Source: a virus. From it: DNA of 41,086 nucleotides. The notes under the pieces were generated by a model. The model worked only from the letters and a program-made list of their open reading frames with translations, was not told where the DNA came from and ran no database searches. This document shows, piece after piece, positions 8,010-15,499 of this stretch; positions within the stretch are counted from its first letter, which is position 1; each line of letters starts with the position of its first letter. The stretch lies in IMG/VR virus record IMGVR_UViG_3300049793_000200, positions 1 through 41,086 of that record, one strand, 5' to 3'. Position numbers and translations under genes: made by a program.

Positions 8010-8798
8010 ATGTCTCTTGAAAGAATGTCTTTAGACGAAAGTCGAATGATTAATGAAGCTCGTGCTCATAGCAAGAAGCTCAAGGTACCTTTTCAAGGTA
8101 TCGCAGTATTCAAAAATTCTGATACTGGTGAGATTCTTGGCTGGCAGCCTCCTGTAATATATGAAAACCTTGTGGGTAGAACTGGTAGAGAACTTTCTTT
8201 GAGAAAGCTTTTCAATCTTCCTTCTTCTCTTGATGGTAGTGATTTGACACTGTTCTCTAAGAGAGCTATTGTCGCTTTTGGTCTTGGTACTGGCGGTACT
8301 CCTCTCGGTGATCCTGAAAATCCGACTGCCCCTACTCCTGCTGATTCCGGTCTCAATACTCCTGTACCTATTATTGTTACTTCGTCTATTGCATCATTTA
8401 ATGGTGTATCTTGGTCGAGCATGACAACTCTTCAGCAGAATAATTTGATTGCCCCTTATCTTGATGTAAATACTGTTGTTAATGGCGGTATTACTGAAAC
8501 TCATTATAATAAGAAAAGATTCACTGGTTCTCCTTTGATTGTCACTACTCCTTCACCAACTCCTGATGATGTGTATGCTGATGATTATTATGTGAAACTT
8601 GTTCTTACTATTGAAACCATTGATGTTCGTGGAACCAATGTAAATGAACTTTGCTTGTTTAGCGGTCGTGATACTGGTACTACAGGTGCTGGCCAGTATA
8701 CTGCTTATGCAATGTTTAGCCGTCTTACATTTCCCACTGAATTCTTTCCTCTTATTAGCTCTAAGACAATTACTCTTGATTATTACATTTACGCTTAA
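8010..8798 (+). CDS. Virion structural protein, baseplate/fibre-junction type
   Basis: A 262-residue protein with a Gly/Thr/Pro-rich, beta-strand-dominated sequence. The N-terminal part (TGEILGWQPPVIYENLVGRTGRELSL) and the C-terminal beta pattern ending in FSRLTFPTEFFPL...ITLDYYIYA are typical of phage baseplate-periphery and fibre-attachment proteins, which often carry a ...aRv.F.t......ltv.w.i... ending. I do not recognise a named family. ATG at 8010 has TGGAG upstream. It is the last gene of the 4991-8798 operon, 38 nt after the large wedge-like gene; no terminator follows before the RNA block that begins near 8838. Confidence 0.6.
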   Translation: MSLERMSLDESRMINEARAHSKKLKVPFQGIAVFKNSDTGEILGWQPPVIYENLVGRTGRELSLRKLFNLPSSLDGSDLTLFSKRAIVAFGLGTGGTPLGDPENPTAPTPADSGLNTPVPIIVTSSIASFNGVSWSSMTTLQQNNLIAPYLDVNTVVNGGITETHYNKKRFTGSPLIVTTPSPTPDDVYADDYYVKLVLTIETIDVRGTNVNELCLFSGRDTGTTGAGQYTAYAMFSRLTFPTEFFPLISSKTITLDYYIYA

Positions 8799-8816
8799 AC
8801 CGTATTTGAAGGAATT

Positions 8817-8835
8817 ATAAGTAGATATAATTATA
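8817..8835 (+). promoter_or_regulatory. Promoter-like AT box before RNA block
   Basis: TTATAAGTAGATATAATTATAG carries the window's recurring AT box (here GATATAATTATA, the same as ATATATAATTATA at 11172 apart from one base). It would start transcription near 8840, right where the gene-free structured block begins. Confidence 0.5.
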
Positions 8836-9157
8836 GTGTTGAAGAAAGAAAATCCGAAACACCGTTGTTATGAGGAGAGGAACCATGGGTTTCTTCTTGC
8901 TGCTGTAATTTCATCATATAAATAAAATATGAAGCAAGACATGATAACCTGGCTCCGGCTGGTAAGAATTGACAGAAGTGTGGAAAACGACAGAAGTAAA
9001 AAAGGGCCTGCCGCAACATTCTTAACCGGATGTTGCGGCAGTTTTTAGTTGGCGTAATAAGACATGCATAGGAAGACCAATCATGGTCATGATCCGAGCA
9101 CCCACCGTTTAAAACAAACACCAGAGAAGCCACCTGCGCAAGTTGTATTTCACTACA

Positions 9158-9171
9158 CGCCTGTAGGTATG
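9158..9171 (+). repeat. 14-nt direct repeat, copy 1, in RNA block
   Basis: CGCCTGTAGGTATG, identical to the copy at 9297-9310, 139 nt apart. Both sit just before a helix-rich part of the candidate RNA, so they may be matching structural modules. Confidence 0.7.
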
Positions 9172-9296
9172 TCTAATGTCGGACTACCTTAACTGCCTGC
9201 CACCATGAAGTGGATAACGCCTAATCATGAAAAAACGAGTCAAGTAGAGACTATCGATTTAAGCGGCTGGTTCGATAGTTACGAAGAAAGACAGCG

Positions 9297-9310
9297 CGCC
9301 TGTAGGTATG
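9297..9310 (+). repeat. 14-nt direct repeat, copy 2, in RNA block
   Basis: Second copy of CGCCTGTAGGTATG. It directly abuts the long 3' helix that begins at 9311. Confidence 0.7.
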
Positions 9311-9380
9311 AAGGAGAGCGTTACGTTGACCTTAGTTAAATCCCGGTTGACGTAACGCTTCTCTTAATATTTTATTTTTG
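9311..9380 (+). terminator. Long 3' helix plus U-tract, end of RNA block
   Basis: A stem of about 20 bp (9311-9331 with 9345-9365, 13-nt loop) followed by an AT run with TTTTATTTTTG. It looks like an intrinsic terminator and probably marks the 3' end of the candidate RNA, 50-60 nt before the beta-prime gene. Confidence 0.65.
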
Positions 9381-9432
9381 TTAAATTTATCAACCTTTTA
9401 TTAGAGATAAATTTTTTTTAGGAACATACAAA

Positions 9433-10821
9433 ATGTTTGAGACACCGGAAGATTTTCTTAAACTTACTGCTGATGATATTACTAAGACGAATCTAGTAAA
9501 TTGGTTTGCCTTTGGTGCTGATGGAAAACAGAAGTTTCCACATAATACTAAAGTAAAACTTGATTCAGCAGTTCTTAAAGAATGTAAAAGCGTTATCACA
9601 CTTTTCAAAAATTATAAATCAATCAAAGATACTGAAACTACTATTGGTCGTATCGTTGCTAATGTATGTCTGTTTGATATAGAAATATCAAAAGAAAATC
9701 AACTTGCATACCACAATGAAAATATTAAGGATCTTAAGCTTGCTGAAGTTATTGATTATATCAATAAACCATTTACAAAAAGCGTAATGAGTAAAGCCGA
9801 TTCTCAGATTGCTGATATGTTTTCTTCAAGCATTTTTAATAATACAATTTCTGCAAGATTTGCTAAGACTTATATTGATAGATGTACATGGTTGGGTTTT
9901 AGCACAGCTTTCTTTTTAGCACCTTCGTTAGATATGGAAATGATTTCCCCTAGTAAAGAAATTAAAAATTTTAAAGCTAAAACAATTAAGGAAAATCAAA
10001 ATATCATCGATACAAATGATGCTATTAATTTTAACAAGATTGAAGATCCAGTTATTGAATTTGCAAGAAAAGACCTTAAGAATAATAATTCCTCCGGCCT
10101 TAACTTCTATGATTCTGGCTTCAAGGGATCTTGGACTAACAACTATAAGAATACTGCTTTATTTAGAGGTATTTCAGCTAACAGTGATGACCCTTCTAAA
10201 TTCAGAATTACCCTTTCGAATCTTTCTGATGGTATAGAAAAGAAAGATATTGCCACCAATGCTGACGTTGCTGTTACTGGTTCTCTTGGTAGAGCTATTG
10301 ATACTCGTATGGGAGGCTATAAGACTAAAATCTTTAATAGTTCATTTCCTTCAATTGTTCTAGATGCTCCTGGATCTGATTGTAAATCTCCTTATACCAT
10401 CAATGTCACTTTTGACAAAGATAATATTGATACTTATAAACAAAGATTTTTCCTCGATAGACAAAACAATCTTTGTTTTATAACGGAATACCTTAAAGGT
10501 GATGATTTCGATAAGACAAGTTATGCAAATGCTGCTTTAGAAGAATTGAAAGAAAGTGGTTTCAATGTAAATATAAAAGTATTTGATAAAGATGATATGA
10601 TAGGTAAAACTGTCAAAATGCGTTCTCCTCATTACTGCCAGAGTAAACTTCTCTGCAATGTGTGTTCTGGTAATCTTTTTTATAAGCTCAGTATCATTAA
10701 TCTGGGTCTTTTAGCTAATATCATTTCCGGTCAGCTTATGAATTATTCTATGAAGAGCTTTCATGATAGTTCTATTAAGACTAAGACTTACGATATAAAG
10801 AACTTCATTGTTGAAGAATAA
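9433..10821 (+). CDS. RNA polymerase beta-prime subunit, C-terminal half
   Basis: A 462-residue protein collinear with the C-terminal part of bacterial beta-prime. In order: ETTIGRIVANVCLFD (68-82; cf. TTxGRxxxN), FLAPSLDMEMISPSKEI (161-177; cf. the SISIDDL..P..K block), then the bridge-helix/trigger-loop region DSGFKGSWTNNY (227-238), RGISAN, LSNLSDGI (261-268), GSLGRAIDTRMGGYKTK (283-299; cf. ARKGLxDTAxxTAxxGYLTR) and SDCKSP (315-320, cf. EDCGT). The end has RSPHYC...CNVC (397-411) and NIISGQLMNYSMKSFH (429-444), matching the GIIAAQSIGEPGTQLTxRTFH block. With the N-terminal half at 33781-35328 it would form the catalytic subunit of a phage multisubunit RNA polymerase. ATG at 9433 has TAGGAA upstream. 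It follows the RNA block and ends at a bidirectional terminator. Confidence 0.85.
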   Translation: MFETPEDFLKLTADDITKTNLVNWFAFGADGKQKFPHNTKVKLDSAVLKECKSVITLFKNYKSIKDTETTIGRIVANVCLFDIEISKENQLAYHNENIKDLKLAEVIDYINKPFTKSVMSKADSQIADMFSSSIFNNTISARFAKTYIDRCTWLGFSTAFFLAPSLDMEMISPSKEIKNFKAKTIKENQNIIDTNDAINFNKIEDPVIEFARKDLKNNNSSGLNFYDSGFKGSWTNNYKNTALFRGISANSDDPSKFRITLSNLSDGIEKKDIATNADVAVTGSLGRAIDTRMGGYKTKIFNSSFPSIVLDAPGSDCKSPYTINVTFDKDNIDTYKQRFFLDRQNNLCFITEYLKGDDFDKTSYANAALEELKESGFNVNIKVFDKDDMIGKTVKMRSPHYCQSKLLCNVCSGNLFYKLSIINLGLLANIISGQLMNYSMKSFHDSSIKTKTYDIKNFIVEE

Positions 10822-10824
10822 AAA

Positions 10825-10858
10825 ATTCCCCATAAGACGTAATTGTCTTATGGGGAAT
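10825..10858. terminator. Bidirectional terminator
   Basis: A 14-bp perfect stem ATTCCCCATAAGAC with its complement and a 6-nt loop, AT-rich on both sides (A-run at left, ATATCTTTTT at right). It separates two convergent genes and carries the CCATAAGA stem shared with three other hairpins. Confidence 0.85.
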
Positions 10859-10867
10859 AATATCTTT

Positions 10868-11116
10868 TTACAGATATTTGTTGATTGTATTATCAGGATG
10901 AATGTGTATGCCAAATTTATCGGCAGCAATCTTGATATTTTTAGCAAGTTCTTTTCTATCTTCTTCTTTACAATACCTAAACATCGTAATTGCAGACTTT
11001 ACATGTTTTTGGTCGAAGAGAGGATATTGCCTTTTATCTTTGATACCAAATGAAGAATCAGGAAGCTTTTTCCTTTCTTCAGCTGACAAAGGTGTTTCTG
11101 TTAAGAAAACGGCCAT
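10868..11116 (-). CDS. Small DUF6582-like protein
   Basis: An 82-residue protein. Residues LSAEERKKLPDSSFGI followed by RQYPLFDQKHVKSAITMF and KELAKNIKIAADKFGI match a small domain found in phage and bacterial proteins (often at prohead-protease or structural-protein ends), with the pattern LPdS.Fa.p..r.yPi.d..Hv..Al.r...a.......v...i...a. Its function is unknown. The start at 11116 is chosen because TGAGGAAAA lies at proper distance; the in-frame ATG at 11131 would lie within that ribosome site. It stands alone on the minus strand between convergent and divergent neighbours. Confidence 0.7.
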   Translation of the reverse strand: MAVFLTETPLSAEERKKLPDSSFGIKDKRQYPLFDQKHVKSAITMFRYCKEEDRKELAKNIKIAADKFGIHIHPDNTINKYL

Positions 11117-11171
11117 TATGGTTTTCCTCAATTATTTTATCTAATGCTTTGTTAATGAAAGAAAAATAAAG

Positions 11172-11181
11172 ATATATAATT
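11172..11181 (+). promoter_or_regulatory. Promoter-like AT box for 11268 operon
   Basis: ATATATAATT followed by ATAG, preceded by AAAATAAAG; it matches the box seen before minus-strand genes at 31279, 31730 and 40721. It lies 87 nt before the first ATG of the operon. Confidence 0.5.
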
Positions 11182-11267
11182 ATAGTACAAAACCGAATTT
11201 GCTGTAGAGGACTATAAAGATTTCTTCAATCCTGGAGATATCTAAACAAACAAGTGAGATTATTAAA

Positions 11268-11828
11268 ATGATATACACTGAAACTATTGGCGTACACCAT
11301 GCTATCAATGGCACCAGAGTTCTTGCCGCTATTGATAAAGGAGGCAGTGCTGTAAAGCTTATGAACATGTTTCTTGATGTTCATGCTGAAACATTGCTTG
11401 AAGACCCTTATGATGAAAAAGAAAGACGCACCACTGCAATGTGGTGCTTCTTGCTTTTTTCATTACCTCTCGGAAGATTCCCTGAAGAATTTGAAGAGAG
11501 AAGCAATAACATGTGGCTGAGAGAAGCTGCATTTTCCATAATTGATGATTTTGATTTTGATAAAGTAATTAATGATTTTGGAAGTCTGAAAACTGCATTT
11601 AATACTTTTGCAGTGCTTGGCTTTCAAAATTCTGAATTGAAGAATATTTTCAATCAGGGTCTTCGTTATATCGATGATATTGAATTGATTATTGCTCCTG
11701 AAAGAGCAATAATCGGTAAGAATTTTGCTGGAAATATAAAAGTAGAATTCGATCTTCCGAAGTGTGAAGAGTTCTACTATAAAGAACGCAAGGAGAGTTT
11801 CCATGAAAGACTTGGTGGAGAACTGTAA
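11268..11828 (+). CDS. Unknown 186-residue protein
   Basis: A helical protein that I do not recognise. It has an N-terminal GVHHAINGTRVLAAIDKGG segment, an acidic helix (HAETLLEDPYDEKERRTT), a hydrophobic Trp/Phe stretch (MWCFLLFSLPLGRF, too short and interrupted for a sure membrane segment) and an acidic middle. The first gene of a three-gene plus-strand group (11268, 11803, 12044), it is followed by a short gene whose start lies within its 3' end. A recurring AT promoter box stands 87 nt upstream. No catalytic motif is visible. Confidence 0.7.
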   Translation: MIYTETIGVHHAINGTRVLAAIDKGGSAVKLMNMFLDVHAETLLEDPYDEKERRTTAMWCFLLFSLPLGRFPEEFEERSNNMWLREAAFSIIDDFDFDKVINDFGSLKTAFNTFAVLGFQNSELKNIFNQGLRYIDDIELIIAPERAIIGKNFAGNIKVEFDLPKCEEFYYKERKESFHERLGGEL

Positions 11829-11967
11829 AAAGATCCTCAGAGTAATAGAGGAAGAAAAAGAAAGAAGTCCTCATACGCACAGCCACAGAAATGGGGCAAA
11901 GCATTATCATCGAGGGAAAGAACCCAAGAAAGAAAACTACAAGGATATTTATTATCCTGTACTTTAA
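11803..11967 (+). CDS. Small His/Lys/Glu-rich protein
   Basis: A 54-residue ORF starting at the ATG at 11803, preceded by AAGGAGAG at the right distance, overlapping the previous gene by 26 nt. The N-terminal half is an amphipathic helix (ENCKKILRVIEEEKERS) and the C-terminal half contains a HTHSHRNGAKHYHRG cluster, which could bind metal. I do not recognise it. A terminator with a T9 run follows at 11971. The strong ribosome site and tight coupling are the reasons for calling it a gene. Confidence 0.6.
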   Translation: MKDLVENCKKILRVIEEEKERSPHTHSHRNGAKHYHRGKEPKKENYKDIYYPVL

Positions 11968-11970
11968 AAG

Positions 11971-12002
11971 AAGGAGAGGCTTGTATAGCTCTCTTTTTTT
12001 TT
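11971..12002 (+). terminator. Intrinsic terminator
   Basis: AAGGAGAG pairs with CTCTCTTT across a 10-nt loop, leading into a run of nine T. It lies 3 nt after the stop of the 54-residue gene. Confidence 0.75.
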
Positions 12003-12043
12003 GTCAACAAGTTATTAGAAACAAAAAGAAAGGGGAAAGTCTC

Positions 12044-12439
12044 ATGAATATACAAATACATAATGTATGGAAGTTCACCCTTAAGGAAGACGATATAGTA
12101 AATCTTAAGTATCTCAATATAAGAGATATCGATCGTGAATGGATGAAAATAAAAAATGGTATACTAACCATTCCCAAAGGATATTCATGGGATGGCTGTA
12201 CACCTAAAATAAAAGTAAATGGGCATATTATAGGTATACCTGATTTTGGTACTAAGACAGAATTTGCTTCACTAGTTCACGATGTTTTTTATCAATATGC
12301 TTCAGAGAACCTTTTAACAAGAAAACAAGTTGATCAACTTTTCCTCAGTCTTATGTTATTGAGTGGATTTAGAGGCGCTTACCTTTATTACTTTGCAGTG
12401 AGAAGTGTAGCATGGATGTTCTGGAAAGGGAAAAAGTAA
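12044..12439 (+). CDS. DUF1353-like protein
   Basis: A 131-residue protein. The segments IPKGYSWDGCTPK, TEFASLVHDVFYQYA, LTRKQVDQLFLSLMLLSG and YFAVRSVAWMFW match the DUF1353 family layout: (I/V)P.G...DG...P, then AalVHDyLY, then r..aD..F...m...G, then yyavr..g. The VHD motif with its conserved His-Asp and the second D form a possible metal or catalytic centre, but the family has no established function; it is common in tailed phages. ATG at 12044 has AAAGGGGAAAG upstream. It is followed by a bidirectional terminator. Confidence 0.75.
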   Translation: MNIQIHNVWKFTLKEDDIVNLKYLNIRDIDREWMKIKNGILTIPKGYSWDGCTPKIKVNGHIIGIPDFGTKTEFASLVHDVFYQYASENLLTRKQVDQLFLSLMLLSGFRGAYLYYFAVRSVAWMFWKGKK

Positions 12440-12445
12440 TAATTA

Positions 12446-12474
12446 ACCATAAGATACGTAAAGTATCTTATGGT
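12446..12474. terminator. Bidirectional terminator
   Basis: A 12-bp stem ACCATAAGATAC with its complement and a 5-nt loop, T-rich on the right (CATTTTATTATTT) and A/T-rich on the left. It separates the convergent DUF1353-like and beta C-terminal genes. It carries the CCATAAGA stem. Confidence 0.8.
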
Positions 12475-12481
12475 CATTTTA

Positions 12482-13246
12482 TTATTTACTCTTTATACCT
12501 TGTTTTGTCATGAGTGTCGGTGTAACAATGTCACTCTTCAAACCTGCACCTATCAAGAATATATCGAGAGTATTAATAGCTTGAGACTGTGGAACAGCAT
12601 CACGCTCATAAGTATTCATTCGACTGTTACCAAATGTAGATATTTCATTCTGCATTTGAAGTTTAAGAGTAGTGTTGTCTGCTCTTGCACCAAGTATTTC
12701 TTGAATAATAGCGGAATTAGCACCAACTCTACCTGTCATGTCAGTGTTTTCAGGAATCTGTGCCACTGACAAAAGAGCTACAGTATCAGCATCAGTCAAT
12801 CTACCGGCTTTTTCCTTATCACTAAGGGAACCAGTAATTCTTGAACGTGCTCCAGGCCCCATGACATTTGTATTGGTGATAACTTTTTTAGAAAGAATCT
12901 GCTGCATGCGTTTGATATGTAAATAAATTACAGGTACTCTAAATGCAGACCTGATGGGTTTTCCATCAAGTGTACGATGTTTTATATAAACATACTCTTC
13001 AAGAGGAAGCTTGAGGTATTTAGCAGAAGCTTTTATTGAATCGAAATCAATATTATTTTTTCCATATAGATCCATTTCTACATAGAAGTTCTTCGTATCA
13101 TCAGTTTTCATTTGTTTAAAGTAATCAGTAAACTGTTTGTCTGACATTCCTTTAAACAAATCTTTGTATTTTTTAGCATTCAGACCACTAGGGTCAAGTA
13201 AATTCAATGTAGTGAAGATTTTATCTTCAATATCCTTTCTCTTCAT
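12482..13246 (-). CDS. RNA polymerase beta subunit, C-terminal piece
   Basis: A 254-residue protein that fits the extreme C-terminal part of bacterial beta. Residues 100-121 (SAFRVPVIYLHIKRMQQILSKK) align in pattern with PVTVGYMYMLKLNHLVDDK; 134-162 (SRITGSLSDKEKAGRL, DADTVALLSVAQ) with [28 protein letters not shown]; and 178-196 (SAIIQEILGARADNTTLKL) with the LQEMLTVKSDDxxGR segment. The N-terminal third (LDPSGLNAKKYKDLF.GMSDKQF) resembles a conserved region of jumbo-phage beta C-terminal proteins. The two catalytic lysines and the central beta core are not in this piece. ATG at 13246 starts 1 nt after the preceding stop, so it is co-translated with the 388-residue gene. The match is by motif order and less certain than for beta-prime. 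Confidence 0.6.
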   Translation of the reverse strand: MKRKDIEDKIFTTLNLLDPSGLNAKKYKDLFKGMSDKQFTDYFKQMKTDDTKNFYVEMDLYGKNNIDFDSIKASAKYLKLPLEEYVYIKHRTLDGKPIRSAFRVPVIYLHIKRMQQILSKKVITNTNVMGPGARSRITGSLSDKEKAGRLTDADTVALLSVAQIPENTDMTGRVGANSAIIQEILGARADNTTLKLQMQNEISTFGNSRMNTYERDAVPQSQAINTLDIFLIGAGLKSDIVTPTLMTKQGIKSK

Positions 13247-13247
13247 T

Positions 13248-14414
13248 TTAATGACACCTAAACATGATAATCAAATAAACGAAGTAAGCATACAAGGCCG
13301 AACGATAGTTGGTCTTAGTTGCTGCCCGATTGGTTGCTGCATATTTAGAATTATGCTCAAGAAGAAGTTTTTCAAGCAAAGCTTTAATTTCTATTAGCTC
13401 TGTAGAAACAGTATTACTAACAGAAAGCTGCTTGAGAGCCTGAACTACAAAGTCTTTTGAACACACTCTTTCTATGATGCTGTTGTCAGCATTAAACAAT
13501 TGAGTCAAAATATCTGCAATAAGTTTGGTTATGACTGCAGGATCTTCATGAGCTTTTATACTATTCAATGTATTGAACAAGTTTGAAGTAGATACTTCAT
13601 TCTTAGTGCATGCAAGCTTTATAAGACCAATATTTACTTTTTTTGTAACGAAGTCATGAGCTACACCATCAGCCATCATAAGGATAGTAGATGAAGAAGT
13701 ACTCTTCTCAATTGCATGCTCATTTTCATCATCAAAAGAACGATCAAGATTCAGATAACGCTTGTTATCTCTGTTGTCATAATAGAGTTCTGCAATATTC
13801 TTAATCAGCTTTGCAATACGATTTTCCATCTGAGGAAGATAAGTAAACAGAGCACTGTCATAACCTTCAATCAAAATCTTTTCGTAAGTAGCATGAGAAG
13901 TAAGAGCAGTATCCTTTATCACATTGTAATTATTTTTGAGCATTTTGTATTTAAATTTGTCAGACAAATCATTTATAGTATAAGCCATAATCTGTTCATT
14001 AGGCTCAAACTTAAATGACTGATATTGACGATTAGAGAAGAATTTCATATTCAGATACATCATAACAAAGTTTCTTTCAACTTCTTTTTTCTGAATAGAC
14101 AGTTCTCTAATAGCAAGACAAGAAAGAATAATAAAAGGATCATTAAGCATAACCCATGAAGCCTGAATGCTGGGAATTTGCTTAAGAACCACTTTTACTT
14201 CTGAAGGATCAATCTTCAAAGCATGATACATAACTTCTTTGTCAGCTGGTACAAAGAAAAGTCTTTTACTTGGTGAATTAGCATAAATAATTTCATTATT
14301 CTTATCAAAATACTTCTGAATAGCAAGAATCAATACTTTCATTGTCTTAGGGTCACTAAGCTCTTTCTTGATTCTAGCACCAAAAGCATTAACTAATAGC
14401 TTAGTCTCTGCCAT
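13248..14414 (-). CDS. Unknown 388-residue protein
   Basis: A mostly helical protein with no recognised domain. An N-terminal MAETKLLVNAFGARIKKEL region is followed by KRLFFVPADKEVMYHAL and a Tyr/Asn/Met-rich middle; the C-terminal end is hydrophobic (LYAYFVYLIIMF) and may be membrane- or core-associated. The start at 14414 has AGAGGAA upstream; an upstream in-frame codon at 14462 would run through the terminator hairpin at 14436-14460 and is rejected. The gene lies between a virion-type gene and the beta C-terminal piece and is translationally coupled to the latter, which suggests joint regulation. Confidence 0.75.
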   Translation of the reverse strand: MAETKLLVNAFGARIKKELSDPKTMKVLILAIQKYFDKNNEIIYANSPSKRLFFVPADKEVMYHALKIDPSEVKVVLKQIPSIQASWVMLNDPFIILSCLAIRELSIQKKEVERNFVMMYLNMKFFSNRQYQSFKFEPNEQIMAYTINDLSDKFKYKMLKNNYNVIKDTALTSHATYEKILIEGYDSALFTYLPQMENRIAKLIKNIAELYYDNRDNKRYLNLDRSFDDENEHAIEKSTSSSTILMMADGVAHDFVTKKVNIGLIKLACTKNEVSTSNLFNTLNSIKAHEDPAVITKLIADILTQLFNADNSIIERVCSKDFVVQALKQLSVSNTVSTELIEIKALLEKLLLEHNSKYAATNRAATKTNYRSALYAYFVYLIIMFRCH

Positions 14415-14435
14415 AAACAATTCCTCTAAAAGAAA

Positions 14436-14460
14436 GCACCTTCCCGGTAAAGGAAGGTGC
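14436..14460 (-). terminator. Intrinsic terminator
   Basis: A 9-bp GC-rich stem GCACCTTCC/GGAAGGTGC with a 7-nt loop, followed on the minus strand by TTTCTTTTA. It lies 7 nt after the stop of the gene at 14468. Confidence 0.8.
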
Positions 14461-14467
14461 AATTTCT

Positions 14468-15448
14468 TTATTTAGCTACGCGCTGTGCTCTGTAATGAGC
14501 AAGACGTTTGTTATTTTCATGTGCCATTCTGGACTTAACAGTCTCATTCTCAAGGTAGAGAGAGTTGCAAGTTTCCATAATGGTAAGAGTCAGAAGCGAT
14601 TCAGCAAAGAATTCATCATCCGTTGCCTGTTTGCCTTCATTAAGAACCTTGTGAGTTCTATAGATTTCTCTGAAAATTGTGTTCTTTTCAGCAAGGCGCT
14701 TCATGTTCTTATTCTTAAGAAGGAACATAGGATCATTCTTGACCTGTTCATTAATAAAGTTAGCCTTTTCAGTAATCTCGGCTTCTTCCTTCATGATGGT
14801 CAAAACTTTATCTTTAATGGCATCAGCAGTCTTAGTCTTAAGAACTTCGAGAGCTTCATTCATCTGACCAAGCTGGAGATCAGCTTCAGTATTAGCCAGA
14901 GCCATATTAACAAAATCAAGAGCAGATACACGACCTGCTACATCACCACTATTTTCTGTCTGAGAATTGGCCAGTACTTTAGTACCAGCAATCTTGTCAC
15001 AGAAAGCCATAATCGAACCATCTACTCTGCCACCCTGCTGAAGCATAGCAAAATTAGTAGTCGGATTGGTAAGAGCAGCCAGTGAGCTAGCCATAGTGGT
15101 AGAAGCATTGCTGTCAAAATAATCATAAACTTCACCGATTATCTGAGTCTTATAGCTTTCTTTGACCTTCTGGTCAATGGAAAGAGCCTGGACAACCACA
15201 TCGCCAACAAATTCTTTCAGGAAAGCCATACGGCGATCTTTGATTTCTTTCTGTTTTGCAAAGCGGCGCAGCTTCGGAGTATTAACAGTATTCATGTAAG
15301 CACCCTTACCTACAGCAGCTCTTGCAGCTTGCTCAGTAAGATATGCTTCCTGATTTTTCTTTTGCGTTTCTACTACTTCAGCAATAGCTTTCAGCTTCTG
15401 AGTAGAACGTTCCTTATTACTAACGAGTTTAAAAGTTCTTTCAGTCAT
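14468..15448 (-). CDS. Probable virion or assembly protein, 326 residues
   Basis: A helical, Lys/Ala/Glu-rich protein without recognised motifs. The N-terminal region is basic and coiled-coil-like (KERSTQKLKAIAEVVETQKKNQ), the middle Ala/Thr-rich (STTMASSLAALTNPTT), and the C-terminal half again helical and charged. Codon choice is slightly GC-richer than in its neighbours, which suggests good expression. ATG at 15448 has AGAGGT upstream. It follows the gp6-like wedge and tube-like genes in the same orientation and is closed by a strong terminator, so a structural or scaffold-like job is likely but not shown. Confidence 0.7.
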   Translation of the reverse strand: MTERTFKLVSNKERSTQKLKAIAEVVETQKKNQEAYLTEQAARAAVGKGAYMNTVNTPKLRRFAKQKEIKDRRMAFLKEFVGDVVVQALSIDQKVKESYKTQIIGEVYDYFDSNASTTMASSLAALTNPTTNFAMLQQGGRVDGSIMAFCDKIAGTKVLANSQTENSGDVAGRVSALDFVNMALANTEADLQLGQMNEALEVLKTKTADAIKDKVLTIMKEEAEITEKANFINEQVKNDPMFLLKNKNMKRLAEKNTIFREIYRTHKVLNEGKQATDDEFFAESLLTLTIMETCNSLYLENETVKSRMAHENNKRLAHYRAQRVAK

Positions 15449-15499
15449 TTTTTATATACCTCTGTATATATCGAGAAATTGGTGATTACTAAATAATTG

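Larger units (their letters stand above)
8838..9380 (+). ncRNA. Candidate large structured non-coding RNA (about 540 nt)
   Basis: The 634 nt between 8798 and 9433 hold no credible gene but are clearly GC-richer than the surrounding DNA and full of inverted repeats. Helices that can be read directly: 8895-8901 with 8933-8939 (TCTTGCT/AGCAAGA); 9009-9019 with 9030-9040 (11 bp, GC-rich, followed by T5); CCAC/GTGG near 9201; 9250-9257 with 9272-9279 (8 bp); and 9311-9331 with 9345-9365 (about 20 bp with wobbles and one bulge, 13-nt loop), followed by ATTTTATTTTTG. An identical 14-mer occurs twice (9158, 9297). A promoter-like box precedes the block. Large phage RNAs of this size exist (the ROOL and GOLLD classes, about 500-800 nt). 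I cannot assign this one to either. The 9009-9045 hairpin may instead be a terminator, which would split the block in two. Confidence 0.6.

Noticed and set aside
8831-9133. A 100-codon minus-strand frame in the RNA block
   Set aside because: Composition is not protein-like for this phage, no ribosome site, and it crosses strong hairpins.
9250-9279. Possible tRNA TpsiC arm (GGTTCGATAG) in the RNA block
   Set aside because: The arm cannot pair properly and no acceptor, D or anticodon arm can be found around it.
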